Part shown: piece after piece, positions 49,465 to 57,958 of the stretch
Position numbering within the stretch: the first letter of the stretch is position 1
Layout of the letters: each line of letters starts with the position of its first letter
NCBI GenBank assembly: GCA_017501625.1
Contig: JAFVWO010000029.1
Location: 1-64,000 of the forward strand
Origin: Alistipes sp.
Lineage (GTDB): Bacteria; Bacteroidota; Bacteroidia; Bacteroidales; Rikenellaceae
Direction: 5' to 3'
DNA length: 64,000 nucleotides
Made by a program: the position numbers and the translations under genes
Notes under the pieces: model-generated
Database searches by the model: none
Told to the model about the DNA's origin: nothing
What the model saw: only the letters and a program-made list of their open reading frames with translations

Positions 49465-51801
49465 TTAATTCCACCCTGCATCTACCGTGTTACCCTGCGT
49501 GAAGTTCTCGGTAGAGGCGCCCGTAGAGCCACCAAAATTCGCTACACGTGTCCATGTACTATTAACCATAAGTGGCGGGAAGTAGCCAAGGCTTGTGCCA
49601 TCGTTGCTATAGTAGTAAATCATCATCTTATCTTCAGTGGCTTCGCTACTCTCAAACGTCAGCGTATCGCCATTGAGCGTAGCCACGAGATAGCCATAGT
49701 GTCTGAGGTAATTATCATTATTGACAAGAGAGAAGATACCCGAGCCAACATAGTCTACATCCTCTATCATCGGATCGGCAATACGCTCACCGGCGATGAG
49801 ATAGAACTTGTCGTCGATGAAGTAAGCACGCATAGAGTCATCGGCTGCATGACCTAAGCTAAGACCCTTAACGATATAGCTTGAGCCCTCATACTCCTCC
49901 TCGATAGTCACCGTCGAATAGTTCTCATAGTAGCTACCTTCCAAATCATTGAAGCTTATGTTCCACGTTCCGGCATAGCTACTATAGGCAGCACTGCTCT
50001 CACGGATATAAGGTGTCTCGGTGATCACCTCGAAGGCTACGAGGTTGCCATAGTTGCCATCAGCATCGTAGGGCAACAGCATGATGATATATCTGGTGTC
50101 GGCATTCTCATACCTAAACTCTAATGTGCTATTGGTGTTGTGAGCATAGCCTTCACCATTCAGCATCGTCTCGTAACTACTATTATCGATTGTATCGAGG
50201 TCGAACGATGGATTCTTATACCACTCATACTTATACGATGCCCAATTGCCGCTAAGCTCAAGCGTTATCCATGTGTCGCCACACTCTGCTACATAATCTA
50301 TGGTCACATCGCTATGCGTATACTCCGCCGTTATCATCGTCATTACATTATAAGCCAAGCTACCATCTGCACCCTCGGCAATGACTACAAAAGTATACGT
50401 TGTTGCGGGTGTTAGATTCTTCAACGGGAATGTGTGTGAAGCAGATGTGACAGTATAACTATCATACCAGTACAAATTTGCAAAGACCTCCTGAGGATTC
50501 GATGTAAAAATCTCCAAAAAATCGCCTTCATAAATAGCGCCGTAGAAACACTCTACATCGCCCGTAAAGCTGTATGTGTAGTCGGCGCTGTGTGGCGTGA
50601 CATTCTCAATAGCTATATCCACACCTACAGCATCGCCAAACTCGGCAACATTGGTATAGGTTATCTCAGAAGACTCGAAGTTACCATCAGCATCGAAGCC
50701 TAAGAATACATAGGTATACTCCATGTTAGGCACAACCTTTAAATCAAATGTTGCACCATCTACCTGTTGGTACGTCATCCAATTGTTGAAGATGTCCACA
50801 ATCGTCCAACCGGGATTTTGCTCCTTCACTTCCTCATACTCCGAAGTAAAAGCCCATCCTACGTATGCTTCATCACACTCCTCAGCGCGTGTTAGGTCGA
50901 GTGACACCGTATTCCACGTGCTACGCTCCACGTTAACAGCACCCGCAAACAAGGGCACATCGGGGGTTGCACTGATGTCGATAGGAGCCAACGGAAGCAC
51001 CTCGTTACGCTTGATAGCCACGTCGACCTGCGCCTCGCGGACAACCTGTGTGCCATCGGTGCAGTTAACCTCAATCTTAAGGCTACCATAGGTTGCAGGA
51101 GGAACAAGCACGTAGAAGGCCTCGGGCTCCGTGCCGAGCGTAACGCCCACATTCGCCAAGGTCAACACCTTGCTACCCGTAACGGCACGCAGCGACAAAT
51201 TCTCGAGCGTAACCTCGAACTCGCCGGCAAGCACTACATCGTTGTTGCTGATGACGATATTGTCGATAGTACCCGTACCTACAAGCTGGAACTTGATGAT
51301 ACCCATAAGGTTGCGGAAGGTGATATCCGTATCATTTTCGTCGAATATCGCAACCATAGGGTTAGTGTTGTTGGCAAACGAGCCACGCTTGTATGTCTGC
51401 TCCTCGGGTGTAATAAATGTCGTAGCAATTGCCCACATATCTGCGGGGTATGTAGCAACATAGTCGCCCGTAGCGCTCTCGGGCAAGATACCCTTAAACG
51501 TAGCTGTCGTAGTATTCTTGCCTTCCGTCATCGTGAATCCGTGCCCATCCACATCGCCAAAGACGCATATCACGTCGTTAGCCGACCATAGCACCTCGCC
51601 TCTGTCGTTCAACGATGTACGTGTAGACTCTACGGTGGCGGTAAGCACCGTCTCCTTAGGTTCGGGCTCAGGCTCTGGTTCGGGCTCAGGCTCAGGCCCG
51701 GGGTTGGGTGTCAATGGGTCGGTAGTACAACCCACAAGAAGAGCGACAGATGCAACAGCGGCACCAAATGCTCTAAACAATGATTTATACTCTCGTTTCA
51801 T
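49465..51801 (-). CDS. Large surface lipoprotein, fimbrillin-like N terminus
   Basis: A 778-residue protein with lipobox ending at Cys25 (LLVGCTT). A Pro-Glu linker (about 34-49) follows. The N-terminal module (about 50-290) has the stretch TRTSL...EVLWSANDVICVFGD shared with the next gene. The remaining 480 residues are beta-rich, with aromatic, fibronectin-like modules (THSADYTYSFTG, LKNLTPATTYTFVVIAEGADG). It is probably surface-exposed. Its role, adhesin or glycan binder, is inference. It lies 47 bases after the paralogue, so they share a transcript. Confidence 0.78.
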   Translation of the reverse strand: MKREYKSLFRAFGAAVASVALLVGCTTDPLTPNPGPEPEPEPEPEPEPKETVLTATVESTRTSLNDRGEVLWSANDVICVFGDVDGHGFTMTEGKNTTTATFKGILPESATGDYVATYPADMWAIATTFITPEEQTYKRGSFANNTNPMVAIFDENDTDITFRNLMGIIKFQLVGTGTIDNIVISNNDVVLAGEFEVTLENLSLRAVTGSKVLTLANVGVTLGTEPEAFYVLVPPATYGSLKIEVNCTDGTQVVREAQVDVAIKRNEVLPLAPIDISATPDVPLFAGAVNVERSTWNTVSLDLTRAEECDEAYVGWAFTSEYEEVKEQNPGWTIVDIFNNWMTYQQVDGATFDLKVVPNMEYTYVFLGFDADGNFESSEITYTNVAEFGDAVGVDIAIENVTPHSADYTYSFTGDVECFYGAIYEGDFLEIFTSNPQEVFANLYWYDSYTVTSASHTFPLKNLTPATTYTFVVIAEGADGSLAYNVMTMITAEYTHSDVTIDYVAECGDTWITLELSGNWASYKYEWYKNPSFDLDTIDNSSYETMLNGEGYAHNTNSTLEFRYENADTRYIIMLLPYDADGNYGNLVAFEVITETPYIRESSAAYSSYAGTWNISFNDLEGSYYENYSTVTIEEEYEGSSYIVKGLSLGHAADDSMRAYFIDDKFYLIAGERIADPMIEDVDYVGSGIFSLVNNDNYLRHYGYLVATLNGDTLTFESSEATEDKMMIYYYSNDGTSLGYFPPLMVNSTWTRVANFGGSTGASTENFTQGNTVDAGWN

Positions 51802-51848
51802 AATATCTATTTTTTATCTATTCAACACTAATATCCTATCGCTATGGT

Positions 51849-53831
51849 CTATTTCCACATAGGGTCAAACTCCTCAGATACAACGAACTGCTCGGTGCCA
51901 CCCGTAGCATCATACGAGCCATAGAAGCCGAGCTTCGGAGCTCCGTTGTACACAATATGGTAGACTTCAGAGCCTATGGTTACATAAGCCTCGATGCCAT
52001 CAGCCTTAGCTGTGAGTACGGCAGAATCAAACATTTCCACACCCCCAAGCTGACCTCCTTCTACATAGGTGCAATAACAGTTCAAGCCCCCCATCACAAC
52101 ATCTGTGGTTAAGTCATTCATAATGATAGTTCTGGGGTATGCCGTTCTATCTACCGCGTTGAAACTTATGGTAAACAAGAAGTTATTACCCGTCTCTGCA
52201 CTTGTCCAGCCCTCGTAAATGGGGGTGTCCGTAAGGAAGAACTGTGTTGAACAACCCATGCCATGTCCATTAATATCCTCGGCGAACTCCATACCAAACA
52301 TGTAGGGCATCTCGCACTCAACGTACTCCATGGGGATGTCGCCGGGTGCTACATCGTGGCGCATAACCCACACCTCGCTCTTATTGCTGTCGTACCATAC
52401 GTCGTAGCCCAAACCGGGGATAACATCTACATTTATATCAGATGTATCTGTCAACGACACTGCAATGGGAGCATCCGTATCGTAGATGTCCGACGATGCC
52501 ACACCAAAAGCAGTGCTCCAATCACCATTTATACGAATCTTAAAGCGTTGAGCAGTGAATACAATGTTGGAAGCATAATACCAGCCGTCACCCACGTAAG
52601 ACATCACAGTATCCTCACCCCAAGAGTTATTCAATAGAGTGCCGACAACACCGTATGTCACCTCTCCGGCGGTAGCATCAGCGATATCATCGCCCGCAGC
52701 CATGACATAGAACTTCTCGTTCTCCAAATCCAAGTAGAGGTCGAAAGTACCATCGGCCTCAACCACGATATTGCCACCATAGGATACAGCATCGTAGTAG
52801 TGTCCTGCCAAGATAGGGCTATTGCCGCTGTAGCCATAGTTGTCGTATGTCCACGTGTCGCCAAGTACAAACTTAAACTCGTCACCCGCAACAAGCTCTA
52901 CGCCATAGGCAACCACCATAGCGCCATCGTTGAGCACCTCCATAGGGATGCTGTTGTCGGGAGCCCACGCATTGAACGAACCTACTACGCCCCAATCCTT
53001 AACAGTAGGAGTCTCGGGGGCCTCAACCGTGATTACAGGCGATAGCGGTGTAATAACGCCACGCTCTACCGTTATGGCATTTGTCGCCGTCACCTTGACG
53101 TTATCACGCGCATCGTTGAAGTACATCGTAACCTCAAGCTCGTTGATAGTACATGGAGGACATACTACGTAGAACGACTGAGCCTCGCTCGTAAGCTCTA
53201 CATTGATGTTCTGGATGCTCGTATAATAGTAGCCAGAGTACCAATCAGGAATCTCAAGAGTCTCGGGGTCAAACATATAGTCACCCGTGAGATAGTTCTC
53301 CTCCAGGGCATCGTGCAACGACAACGACTCCAACAGACCGCTACCGGCGATGTCTACGCGGAGGATACCGGCAACATTCTTAAAGGCGAGGCTGTTGTCC
53401 TCGGCATTGTAGGCTGCTATCATCGGTACAGCACCCAAATTAGTGCCTCTATCGTAGCCCGTACCGAAGCTGCCGGCAACGTAGTTCTGATTCTCAAGAT
53501 AGCCATTGGTGGGGTTCCACCAATAGCCGTAAGTGGCATATATCACGCCATCCGACGACTCAGGGAGGTAGCCCTCGAAGACTGCCGTCGTCGTGCCTAC
53601 GCCCTCAACAATGGCGAAATCACTTTTGGTATCACCATACAAGCTTATTACGTCGTTCTCCGACCATAGCACCTCGAGATTCTCGCCCAACGAGGTACGT
53701 GTCACGTCCATCGAGGCGGTTATTCTAACCTTCTCGGCAACAGGAGGCAACGTGTTGTCCACTCCTGTATCCTTACTACACGATACCACACCGAGTACCA
53801 ATGCAAATAACCATAATATTCTACTCTTCAT
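51849..53831 (-). CDS. Lipoprotein with SusE/SusF-type starch-binding-like modules
   Basis: A 660-residue protein with lipobox ending at Cys18 (GVVSCSK). The N-terminal module (about 35-270) is the same type as in the next gene (TRTSLGENLEVLWSENDVISLYGD). Two modules near 278-378 and 392-490 have the SusE/F pattern: VVGSFNAWAPDNSIPM, DEFKFVLGDTW, YDLYLDLENEKFYVMA. These fold as Ig-like CBMs in SusE/F and bind malto-oligosaccharides (family knowledge). The C-terminal 170 residues are beta-rich and unassigned. No SusC/D pair is present. Binding of starch here is a guess. Confidence 0.82.
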   Translation of the reverse strand: MKSRILWLFALVLGVVSCSKDTGVDNTLPPVAEKVRITASMDVTRTSLGENLEVLWSENDVISLYGDTKSDFAIVEGVGTTTAVFEGYLPESSDGVIYATYGYWWNPTNGYLENQNYVAGSFGTGYDRGTNLGAVPMIAAYNAEDNSLAFKNVAGILRVDIAGSGLLESLSLHDALEENYLTGDYMFDPETLEIPDWYSGYYYTSIQNINVELTSEAQSFYVVCPPCTINELEVTMYFNDARDNVKVTATNAITVERGVITPLSPVITVEAPETPTVKDWGVVGSFNAWAPDNSIPMEVLNDGAMVVAYGVELVAGDEFKFVLGDTWTYDNYGYSGNSPILAGHYYDAVSYGGNIVVEADGTFDLYLDLENEKFYVMAAGDDIADATAGEVTYGVVGTLLNNSWGEDTVMSYVGDGWYYASNIVFTAQRFKIRINGDWSTAFGVASSDIYDTDAPIAVSLTDTSDINVDVIPGLGYDVWYDSNKSEVWVMRHDVAPGDIPMEYVECEMPYMFGMEFAEDINGHGMGCSTQFFLTDTPIYEGWTSAETGNNFLFTISFNAVDRTAYPRTIIMNDLTTDVVMGGLNCYCTYVEGGQLGGVEMFDSAVLTAKADGIEAYVTIGSEVYHIVYNGAPKLGFYGSYDATGGTEQFVVSEEFDPMWK

Positions 53832-53953
53832 AATGTAATTTATTAATTGTTAAATATCTTTTAATTTTACCTTCTTGGCTTATCAAACACCCTAACTTAT
53901 AAATCTCAACCACCATCATAGAGCATACTTTGCATATTTTTTATAAAAATATG

Positions 53954-53998
53954 AATACGTAAATACTCCCCCTCAGGGAGTTACGCAATTTACGTATT
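53954..53998 (-). promoter_or_regulatory. Two-tier hairpin in the leader of the lipoprotein pair
   Basis: AATACGTAAAT (53954-53964) pairs with ATTTACGTATT (53988-53998), a perfect 11-bp stem. Inside it ACTCCC (53965-53970) pairs with GGGAGT (53976-53981). It lies in the 195-base leader between the promoter at 54033-54062 and the ATG at 53831. It has no T-run typical of a terminator, so it may affect translation or RNA stability. Confidence 0.55.
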
Positions 53999-54032
53999 AT
54001 TTGCTGCGGTGTTTAAGACTCTTTCGCTAATA

Positions 54033-54062
54033 CAAATATATAAAATAATATCTAAGTTCCAA
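54033..54062 (-). promoter_or_regulatory. Promoter of the large lipoprotein pair
   Basis: Minus strand: TTGG (54059-54062), 18 bases and TATATTTG (54033-54040). Confidence 0.6.
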
Positions 54063-54201
54063 CTATTTATATAAATATTTTTTCGCATGCGTTTTCGCAA
54101 CTATTTGCATTAAAAGAGAAATTACACCACTAAAAAGACATTGTTAATAACCTTGTTTATAACTACGAAATAACTATTAATAAATAGTCGCGCGCGAAGC
54201 G

Positions 54202-54231
54202 TTGCCGTTTGGGATAAAATGTCTACTTTTG
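54202..54231 (+). promoter_or_regulatory. Promoter of dnaB
   Basis: TTGC (54202-54205), 18 bases and TACTTTTG (54224-54231). The ATG is about 20 bases downstream. Confidence 0.65.
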
Positions 54232-54253
54232 TGGATGTGTTAAGTCGTAAACT

Positions 54254-55804
54254 ATGGCAAAGCAATATAAGAAAGCATCGGAAAACAATAGCGAAGCCTT
54301 CGCTCGCATGACAGGGCTGGATGGCACGGTACCACCACAGGCCACTGAACTGGAACAGGCCGTACTCGGCGCATTGATGTTGGAGAGGGATGCCATCATC
54401 GACGTGCAGGAGTATGTCAAGGTCGAAACATTCTATCTCGAAGAGCACCGCACGATATTTAAGGCTATTCAGGATCTATCCTTCGAGATGAAGGCCATAG
54501 ACCTCTACACCGTGACAGAACGCCTCAAGGCACAGAAGGAGTTGCAGAAGGTGGGAGGCGCAGCATACCTCGCGGAGCTAACGCAGAAGGTCGCCTCAGC
54601 GGCACACGTGGAGTTTCACGCCAAGATTATCGCGCAGAAGTATGTTCAGCGCGAGCTTATACGCTCGGCAACGGAGATTGAGCGTCGCTCCTACGACGAG
54701 GAGGTAGATGTCACCGAGCTCATAGGCTTTGCCGAGCAGGAGATATTCCGCGTATCCGAGGGTAACGTCAAGCGCTCGGTGCTCGCAGCCTCGGACATAC
54801 TACGTAAGGCTCTGGCACAGATTGAGGAGGCCTCAAAGACTGCAGGCGAATACAACGGTGTGCGCTCGGGATTTACCGACATAGACAGCGTGACCCTCGG
54901 CTGGCAACCCTCCGACCTTATCATCATCGCGGCACGTCCCTCGATGGGTAAGACAGCCTTTGTGCTCACGATGGCTCGCAACATGGCCGTAGAGTTTAAG
55001 ACCCCCGTAGCGTTCTTCTCGTTGGAGATGTCGTCGGTGCAGCTCATGAACCGCCTTATTGTTGCCGAGACACAGCTCAACTCGAAAGATTTGCGCACGG
55101 GTAACCTTACGGCAGCGCAGTGGACACACCTCGAAAAGAATACCGTGGACCTCGGTCGCGCACCACTATACATAGACGACACCCCCGCACTCTCGGTATA
55201 CGAGTTCCGCTCGAAGGCACGACGTCTGAAGACTCAGCACGACATACAGCTCATAATCATTGACTACCTTCAGCTTATGACCGCAGCAACGCCTGAGACA
55301 CGAGGCAACCGCGAGCAGGAGGTGTCGCTCATATCGCGAACACTCAAGGCCATAGCCAAGGAGCTCAACGTGCCCATCATAGCCCTCTCGCAGCTCAGCC
55401 GTAATGTCGAGAACCGCGGTGGCACCAAGCGCCCGCAGCTCTCAGACCTCCGCGAGTCGGGAGCCATAGAGCAGGATGCCGACGTTGTAGCCTTCATCCA
55501 CCGTCCCGAGTACTACGGCCTCACTGTCGACGAGAACAACATGCCCACGGCAGGCATGGCCGAGATTATCATCGCCAAGCACCGTAATGGCGAGGTCACG
55601 GACGTGCCGCTACGCTTCATCAAGGAGCAGGCTAAGTTTGCCGATGCCGACAGCTCGATTACAGCCACGACAATGAGCGGTGGCGGCGGCTACCATCCCG
55701 AGGAGAGCTACGACGACTTCTCGTCGAGTGGCAACAGACCTATGGGCGTAGCACCCAATGGCATGTCGGGCGTGCCCAACGAGTTCGACATAGCACCATT
55801 CTAA
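54254..55804 (+). CDS. dnaB: Replicative DNA helicase DnaB
   Basis: Hexameric helicase that opens the replication fork. The protein has 516 residues. The N-terminal domain (about 15-175: LEQAVLGALMLERDA...) is followed by a RecA-like C domain. Walker A is ARPSMGKTAFVLT (about 227-240) and Walker B is LIIIDYLQLM (about 334). LSQLSRNVENR and RPQLSDLRESGAIEQDADVV follow. The tail is Gly/Ser-rich and disordered. It is divergent from the lipoprotein pair and followed by comM with a 111-base gap. Confidence 0.95.
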   Translation: MAKQYKKASENNSEAFARMTGLDGTVPPQATELEQAVLGALMLERDAIIDVQEYVKVETFYLEEHRTIFKAIQDLSFEMKAIDLYTVTERLKAQKELQKVGGAAYLAELTQKVASAAHVEFHAKIIAQKYVQRELIRSATEIERRSYDEEVDVTELIGFAEQEIFRVSEGNVKRSVLAASDILRKALAQIEEASKTAGEYNGVRSGFTDIDSVTLGWQPSDLIIIAARPSMGKTAFVLTMARNMAVEFKTPVAFFSLEMSSVQLMNRLIVAETQLNSKDLRTGNLTAAQWTHLEKNTVDLGRAPLYIDDTPALSVYEFRSKARRLKTQHDIQLIIIDYLQLMTAATPETRGNREQEVSLISRTLKAIAKELNVPIIALSQLSRNVENRGGTKRPQLSDLRESGAIEQDADVVAFIHRPEYYGLTVDENNMPTAGMAEIIIAKHRNGEVTDVPLRFIKEQAKFADADSSITATTMSGGGGYHPEESYDDFSSSGNRPMGVAPNGMSGVPNEFDIAPF

Positions 55805-55805
55805 C

Positions 55806-55835
55806 GACAGGAAAGGACAGGAAAGGACAGGAATG
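55806..55835. repeat. 10-bp tandem repeat after dnaB
   Basis: GACAGGAAAG units at 55806-55815 and 55816-55825, with a degenerate third copy (GACAGGAATG) to 55835. It starts one base after the dnaB stop. A stretch of TAATTACTCACTACTCATTA-type sequence follows to 55912. Confidence 0.7.
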
Positions 55836-55915
55836 GACTTAGGGACTTTAGGGGTAAGCTATAAACAAAACGGGAAGTATTAATTACTCACTACTCATTA
55901 CTCATTGAATTAGGC

Positions 55916-57454
55916 GTGTTCACAAAGGTACATACGGGAGCCATTTCGGGCATCGAGGCCTTGGAGGTCACGGTGGAGGTCAACGTCGCAGGCGGAGGCC
56001 TCGGCCTCTTTATCGTAGGTCTCCCGGACAACACCATCAAGGAGAGCCATGAGCGCATACAGGCGGCCTTCGAGAACTCGGGGTATAAGCTTCAGGCGAA
56101 GAAGACCGTCGTCAACCTCGCTCCGGCAGACCTACGCAAGGAGGGCTCGCAATATGACCTGCCCATGGCCGTGGGTATACTTGTTGCCACGGAGCAGATA
56201 ACGACAACGATGCTCGACGACTCGATGTTTATCGGTGAGCTCTCGCTAAATGGCACACTACGCCCCGTGAAGGGTGTACTCCCGCTCGTGGCGATGGCTC
56301 GCAACGCAGGGTATAAGCGAGTCTTCATGCCCGAGGAGAACGTCGCCGAGGGTGTCGTCGTAGATGGCATCGAGACCGTTGGCGTGAGGTCGCTCGTTGA
56401 GCTATGCCAGATACTTATGGAGCGCATACCCTACACCGTAGCGGCAGCCACGACAATGGAGGATGGCGAGCCTCGTGAGGGTGAGTATGCCGAGGACTTT
56501 GCCGACGTCAAGGGTCAGGTGTACGTGAAGCGTGCCTTGGAGATTGCCGCAGCCGGAGGCCACAATGTCATCATGGTGGGTGCCCCGGGCTCGGGTAAGA
56601 CGATGCTCGCACGCCGCATGCCGACGATTATGCCACCGATGACTCTCGAAGAGTCGCTCGAAACGACTAAGATACACTCCGTTGCGGGCAAGATAGGAAC
56701 ACACCGTGGTCTTATCACATCGCGCCCCTTTCGTGCCCCGCACCACCTAACATCGCAGGTGGCACTCATCGGTGGTGGCCAGTCGCCACAACCCGGCGAG
56801 GTGTCGCTGGCAAATAATGGCGTGCTCTTCTTGGACGAGATGCCCGAGTTTGGACGTAGCGTGTTGGAGGTGTTGCGCCAGCCACTGGAGGATAGACACA
56901 TAGCGATATCGCGTGCCAAGTATGCCGTGGACTACCCCGCCAACTTCACGCTCATAGCTTCGATGAATCCATGTCCGTGTGGCTACTACAACCATCCGAC
57001 GAAGGAGTGTACCTGCTCGGCAGCTGCCGTACATCGTTATATGGCACATATCTCGGGACCGCTGATGGACCGCATCGACATACACGTAGAGGTTGTACCC
57101 GTATCTATTGCCGAGCTATCGACAACAGAACGCGCAGAGACGAGTGCCGAGGTACGTAAGCGCGTGATTGCGGCACGCGACATTCAACTACGTCGCTTCG
57201 AGGGGTTGGATATCCACTGCAATGCTATGATGAATAGCGCCATGCTTCGTCGCTTTGCGCCACTTAGCCGCGAGTGCTCCGAGCTCTTGGAGCGTGCCAT
57301 GGAGCGCCTAAACCTCTCGGCTCGCGCCTATGACCGCATAATAAAGGTAGCACGCACCATTGCCGACATCGAGGGAGTTGAGGACATCACCCCCACGCAT
57401 ATCTCCGAGGCTATAGGCTACCGCTCGCTCGACCGCGAGAATTGGGGGCGGTAG
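55916..57454 (+). CDS. comM: YifB/ComM-family AAA+ ATPase
   Basis: A 512-residue Mg-chelatase-like ATPase that promotes branch migration in transformation (ComM in Haemophilus and Vibrio). The N-terminal Lon-protease-like domain (about 1-190) is followed by the AAA+ core: Walker A VGAPGSGKTMLARR (about 221-234) and Walker B NNGVLFLDEMPEF. SMNPCPCGYYNHP is near 350, with the Mg-chelatase C-terminal helical domain after it. The start is GTG at 55916 (MFTKVHTGAISGIEA). It may be linked to dprA function, though not to its locus. Confidence 0.93.
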   Translation: MFTKVHTGAISGIEALEVTVEVNVAGGGLGLFIVGLPDNTIKESHERIQAAFENSGYKLQAKKTVVNLAPADLRKEGSQYDLPMAVGILVATEQITTTMLDDSMFIGELSLNGTLRPVKGVLPLVAMARNAGYKRVFMPEENVAEGVVVDGIETVGVRSLVELCQILMERIPYTVAAATTMEDGEPREGEYAEDFADVKGQVYVKRALEIAAAGGHNVIMVGAPGSGKTMLARRMPTIMPPMTLEESLETTKIHSVAGKIGTHRGLITSRPFRAPHHLTSQVALIGGGQSPQPGEVSLANNGVLFLDEMPEFGRSVLEVLRQPLEDRHIAISRAKYAVDYPANFTLIASMNPCPCGYYNHPTKECTCSAAAVHRYMAHISGPLMDRIDIHVEVVPVSIAELSTTERAETSAEVRKRVIAARDIQLRRFEGLDIHCNAMMNSAMLRRFAPLSRECSELLERAMERLNLSARAYDRIIKVARTIADIEGVEDITPTHISEAIGYRSLDRENWGR

Positions 57455-57485
57455 CAAACCCTCATATTAACACATTGGTATATAC

Positions 57486-57756
57486 AAAAAAACGTGCCAC
57501 GCGAAACTCTCCACTCACGTGGGGGAGAGTTTGGCGCAGCAACGGGACACACTCAAATATTACATTAACCAAATATATCTCTGCTACCGCAACACCCTAT
57601 GGTGTGCGACCGAAACATCAATCTGTCGTTTAGATTCTCACTCGAATCATGGCCATGGTCACCTGCAACCTCACCAAGCAAGAAAAAGACCAAAAAACTA
57701 CTATTCGTATAGCTGTCGGCTTATCCCACAAGAACATAGCCGCTTTCCCCCACTTC
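57486..57756 (-). ncRNA. Candidate small RNA between convergent genes
   Basis: The 500-base gap between comM and the TPR gene contains a promoter (57763-57793) and, 270 bases on, a hairpin plus a run of seven T on the minus strand (57486-57492). The terminator stem is AAACTCTCC (57504-57512) with GGAGAGTTT (57524-57532). Near the 5' end GTGGGGG can pair with CCCCCAC close to the terminator, so the transcript could be closed by a stem. Smaller hairpins (GATTC/GAATC, ACACC/GGGTGT, CTAT/ATAG) lie inside. I tested by eye for the signatures of tmRNA, RNase P and SRP RNA and found none. A 6S-like role cannot be excluded. The remaining bases (57794-57958) are AT-rich with nothing obvious. Confidence 0.4.
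57504..57532 (-). terminator. Terminator of the candidate small RNA
   Basis: A 9-bp stem with an 11-base loop. On the minus strand the run of seven T at 57486-57492 follows after 11 bases, part of which (GGC) may pair with GCC to lengthen the stem. It may also end comM on the plus strand. Confidence 0.55.
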
Positions 57757-57762
57757 CTAATG

Positions 57763-57793
57763 CAAAGGTAGGGGTAAGCGCTTGAGCCACCAA
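57763..57793 (-). promoter_or_regulatory. Promoter of the candidate small RNA
   Basis: Minus strand: TTGG (57790-57793), exactly 19 bases and TACCTTTG (57763-57770). It lies downstream of the end of the TPR gene and reads away from any annotated gene. Confidence 0.65.
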
Positions 57794-57958
57794 ATTTTTC
57801 TAAGGAAAAGATTTCGCAGGGGCATTTATAACGCATTGAAAATCAATGTGTTGAAAATTTATTTTTTAAGATATTTTCTCCGCGCTGATTATCAATGAGT
57901 TACAAGGATGGAGATATAAGACGTGAGAAACACGTCGTAATATATTGAAAATCAACGA

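Noticed and set aside
57486..57756. tmRNA, RNase P RNA or SRP RNA in the comM gap
   Set aside because: The conserved sequence signatures of these RNAs were looked for by eye and not found; only an unclassified candidate remains.
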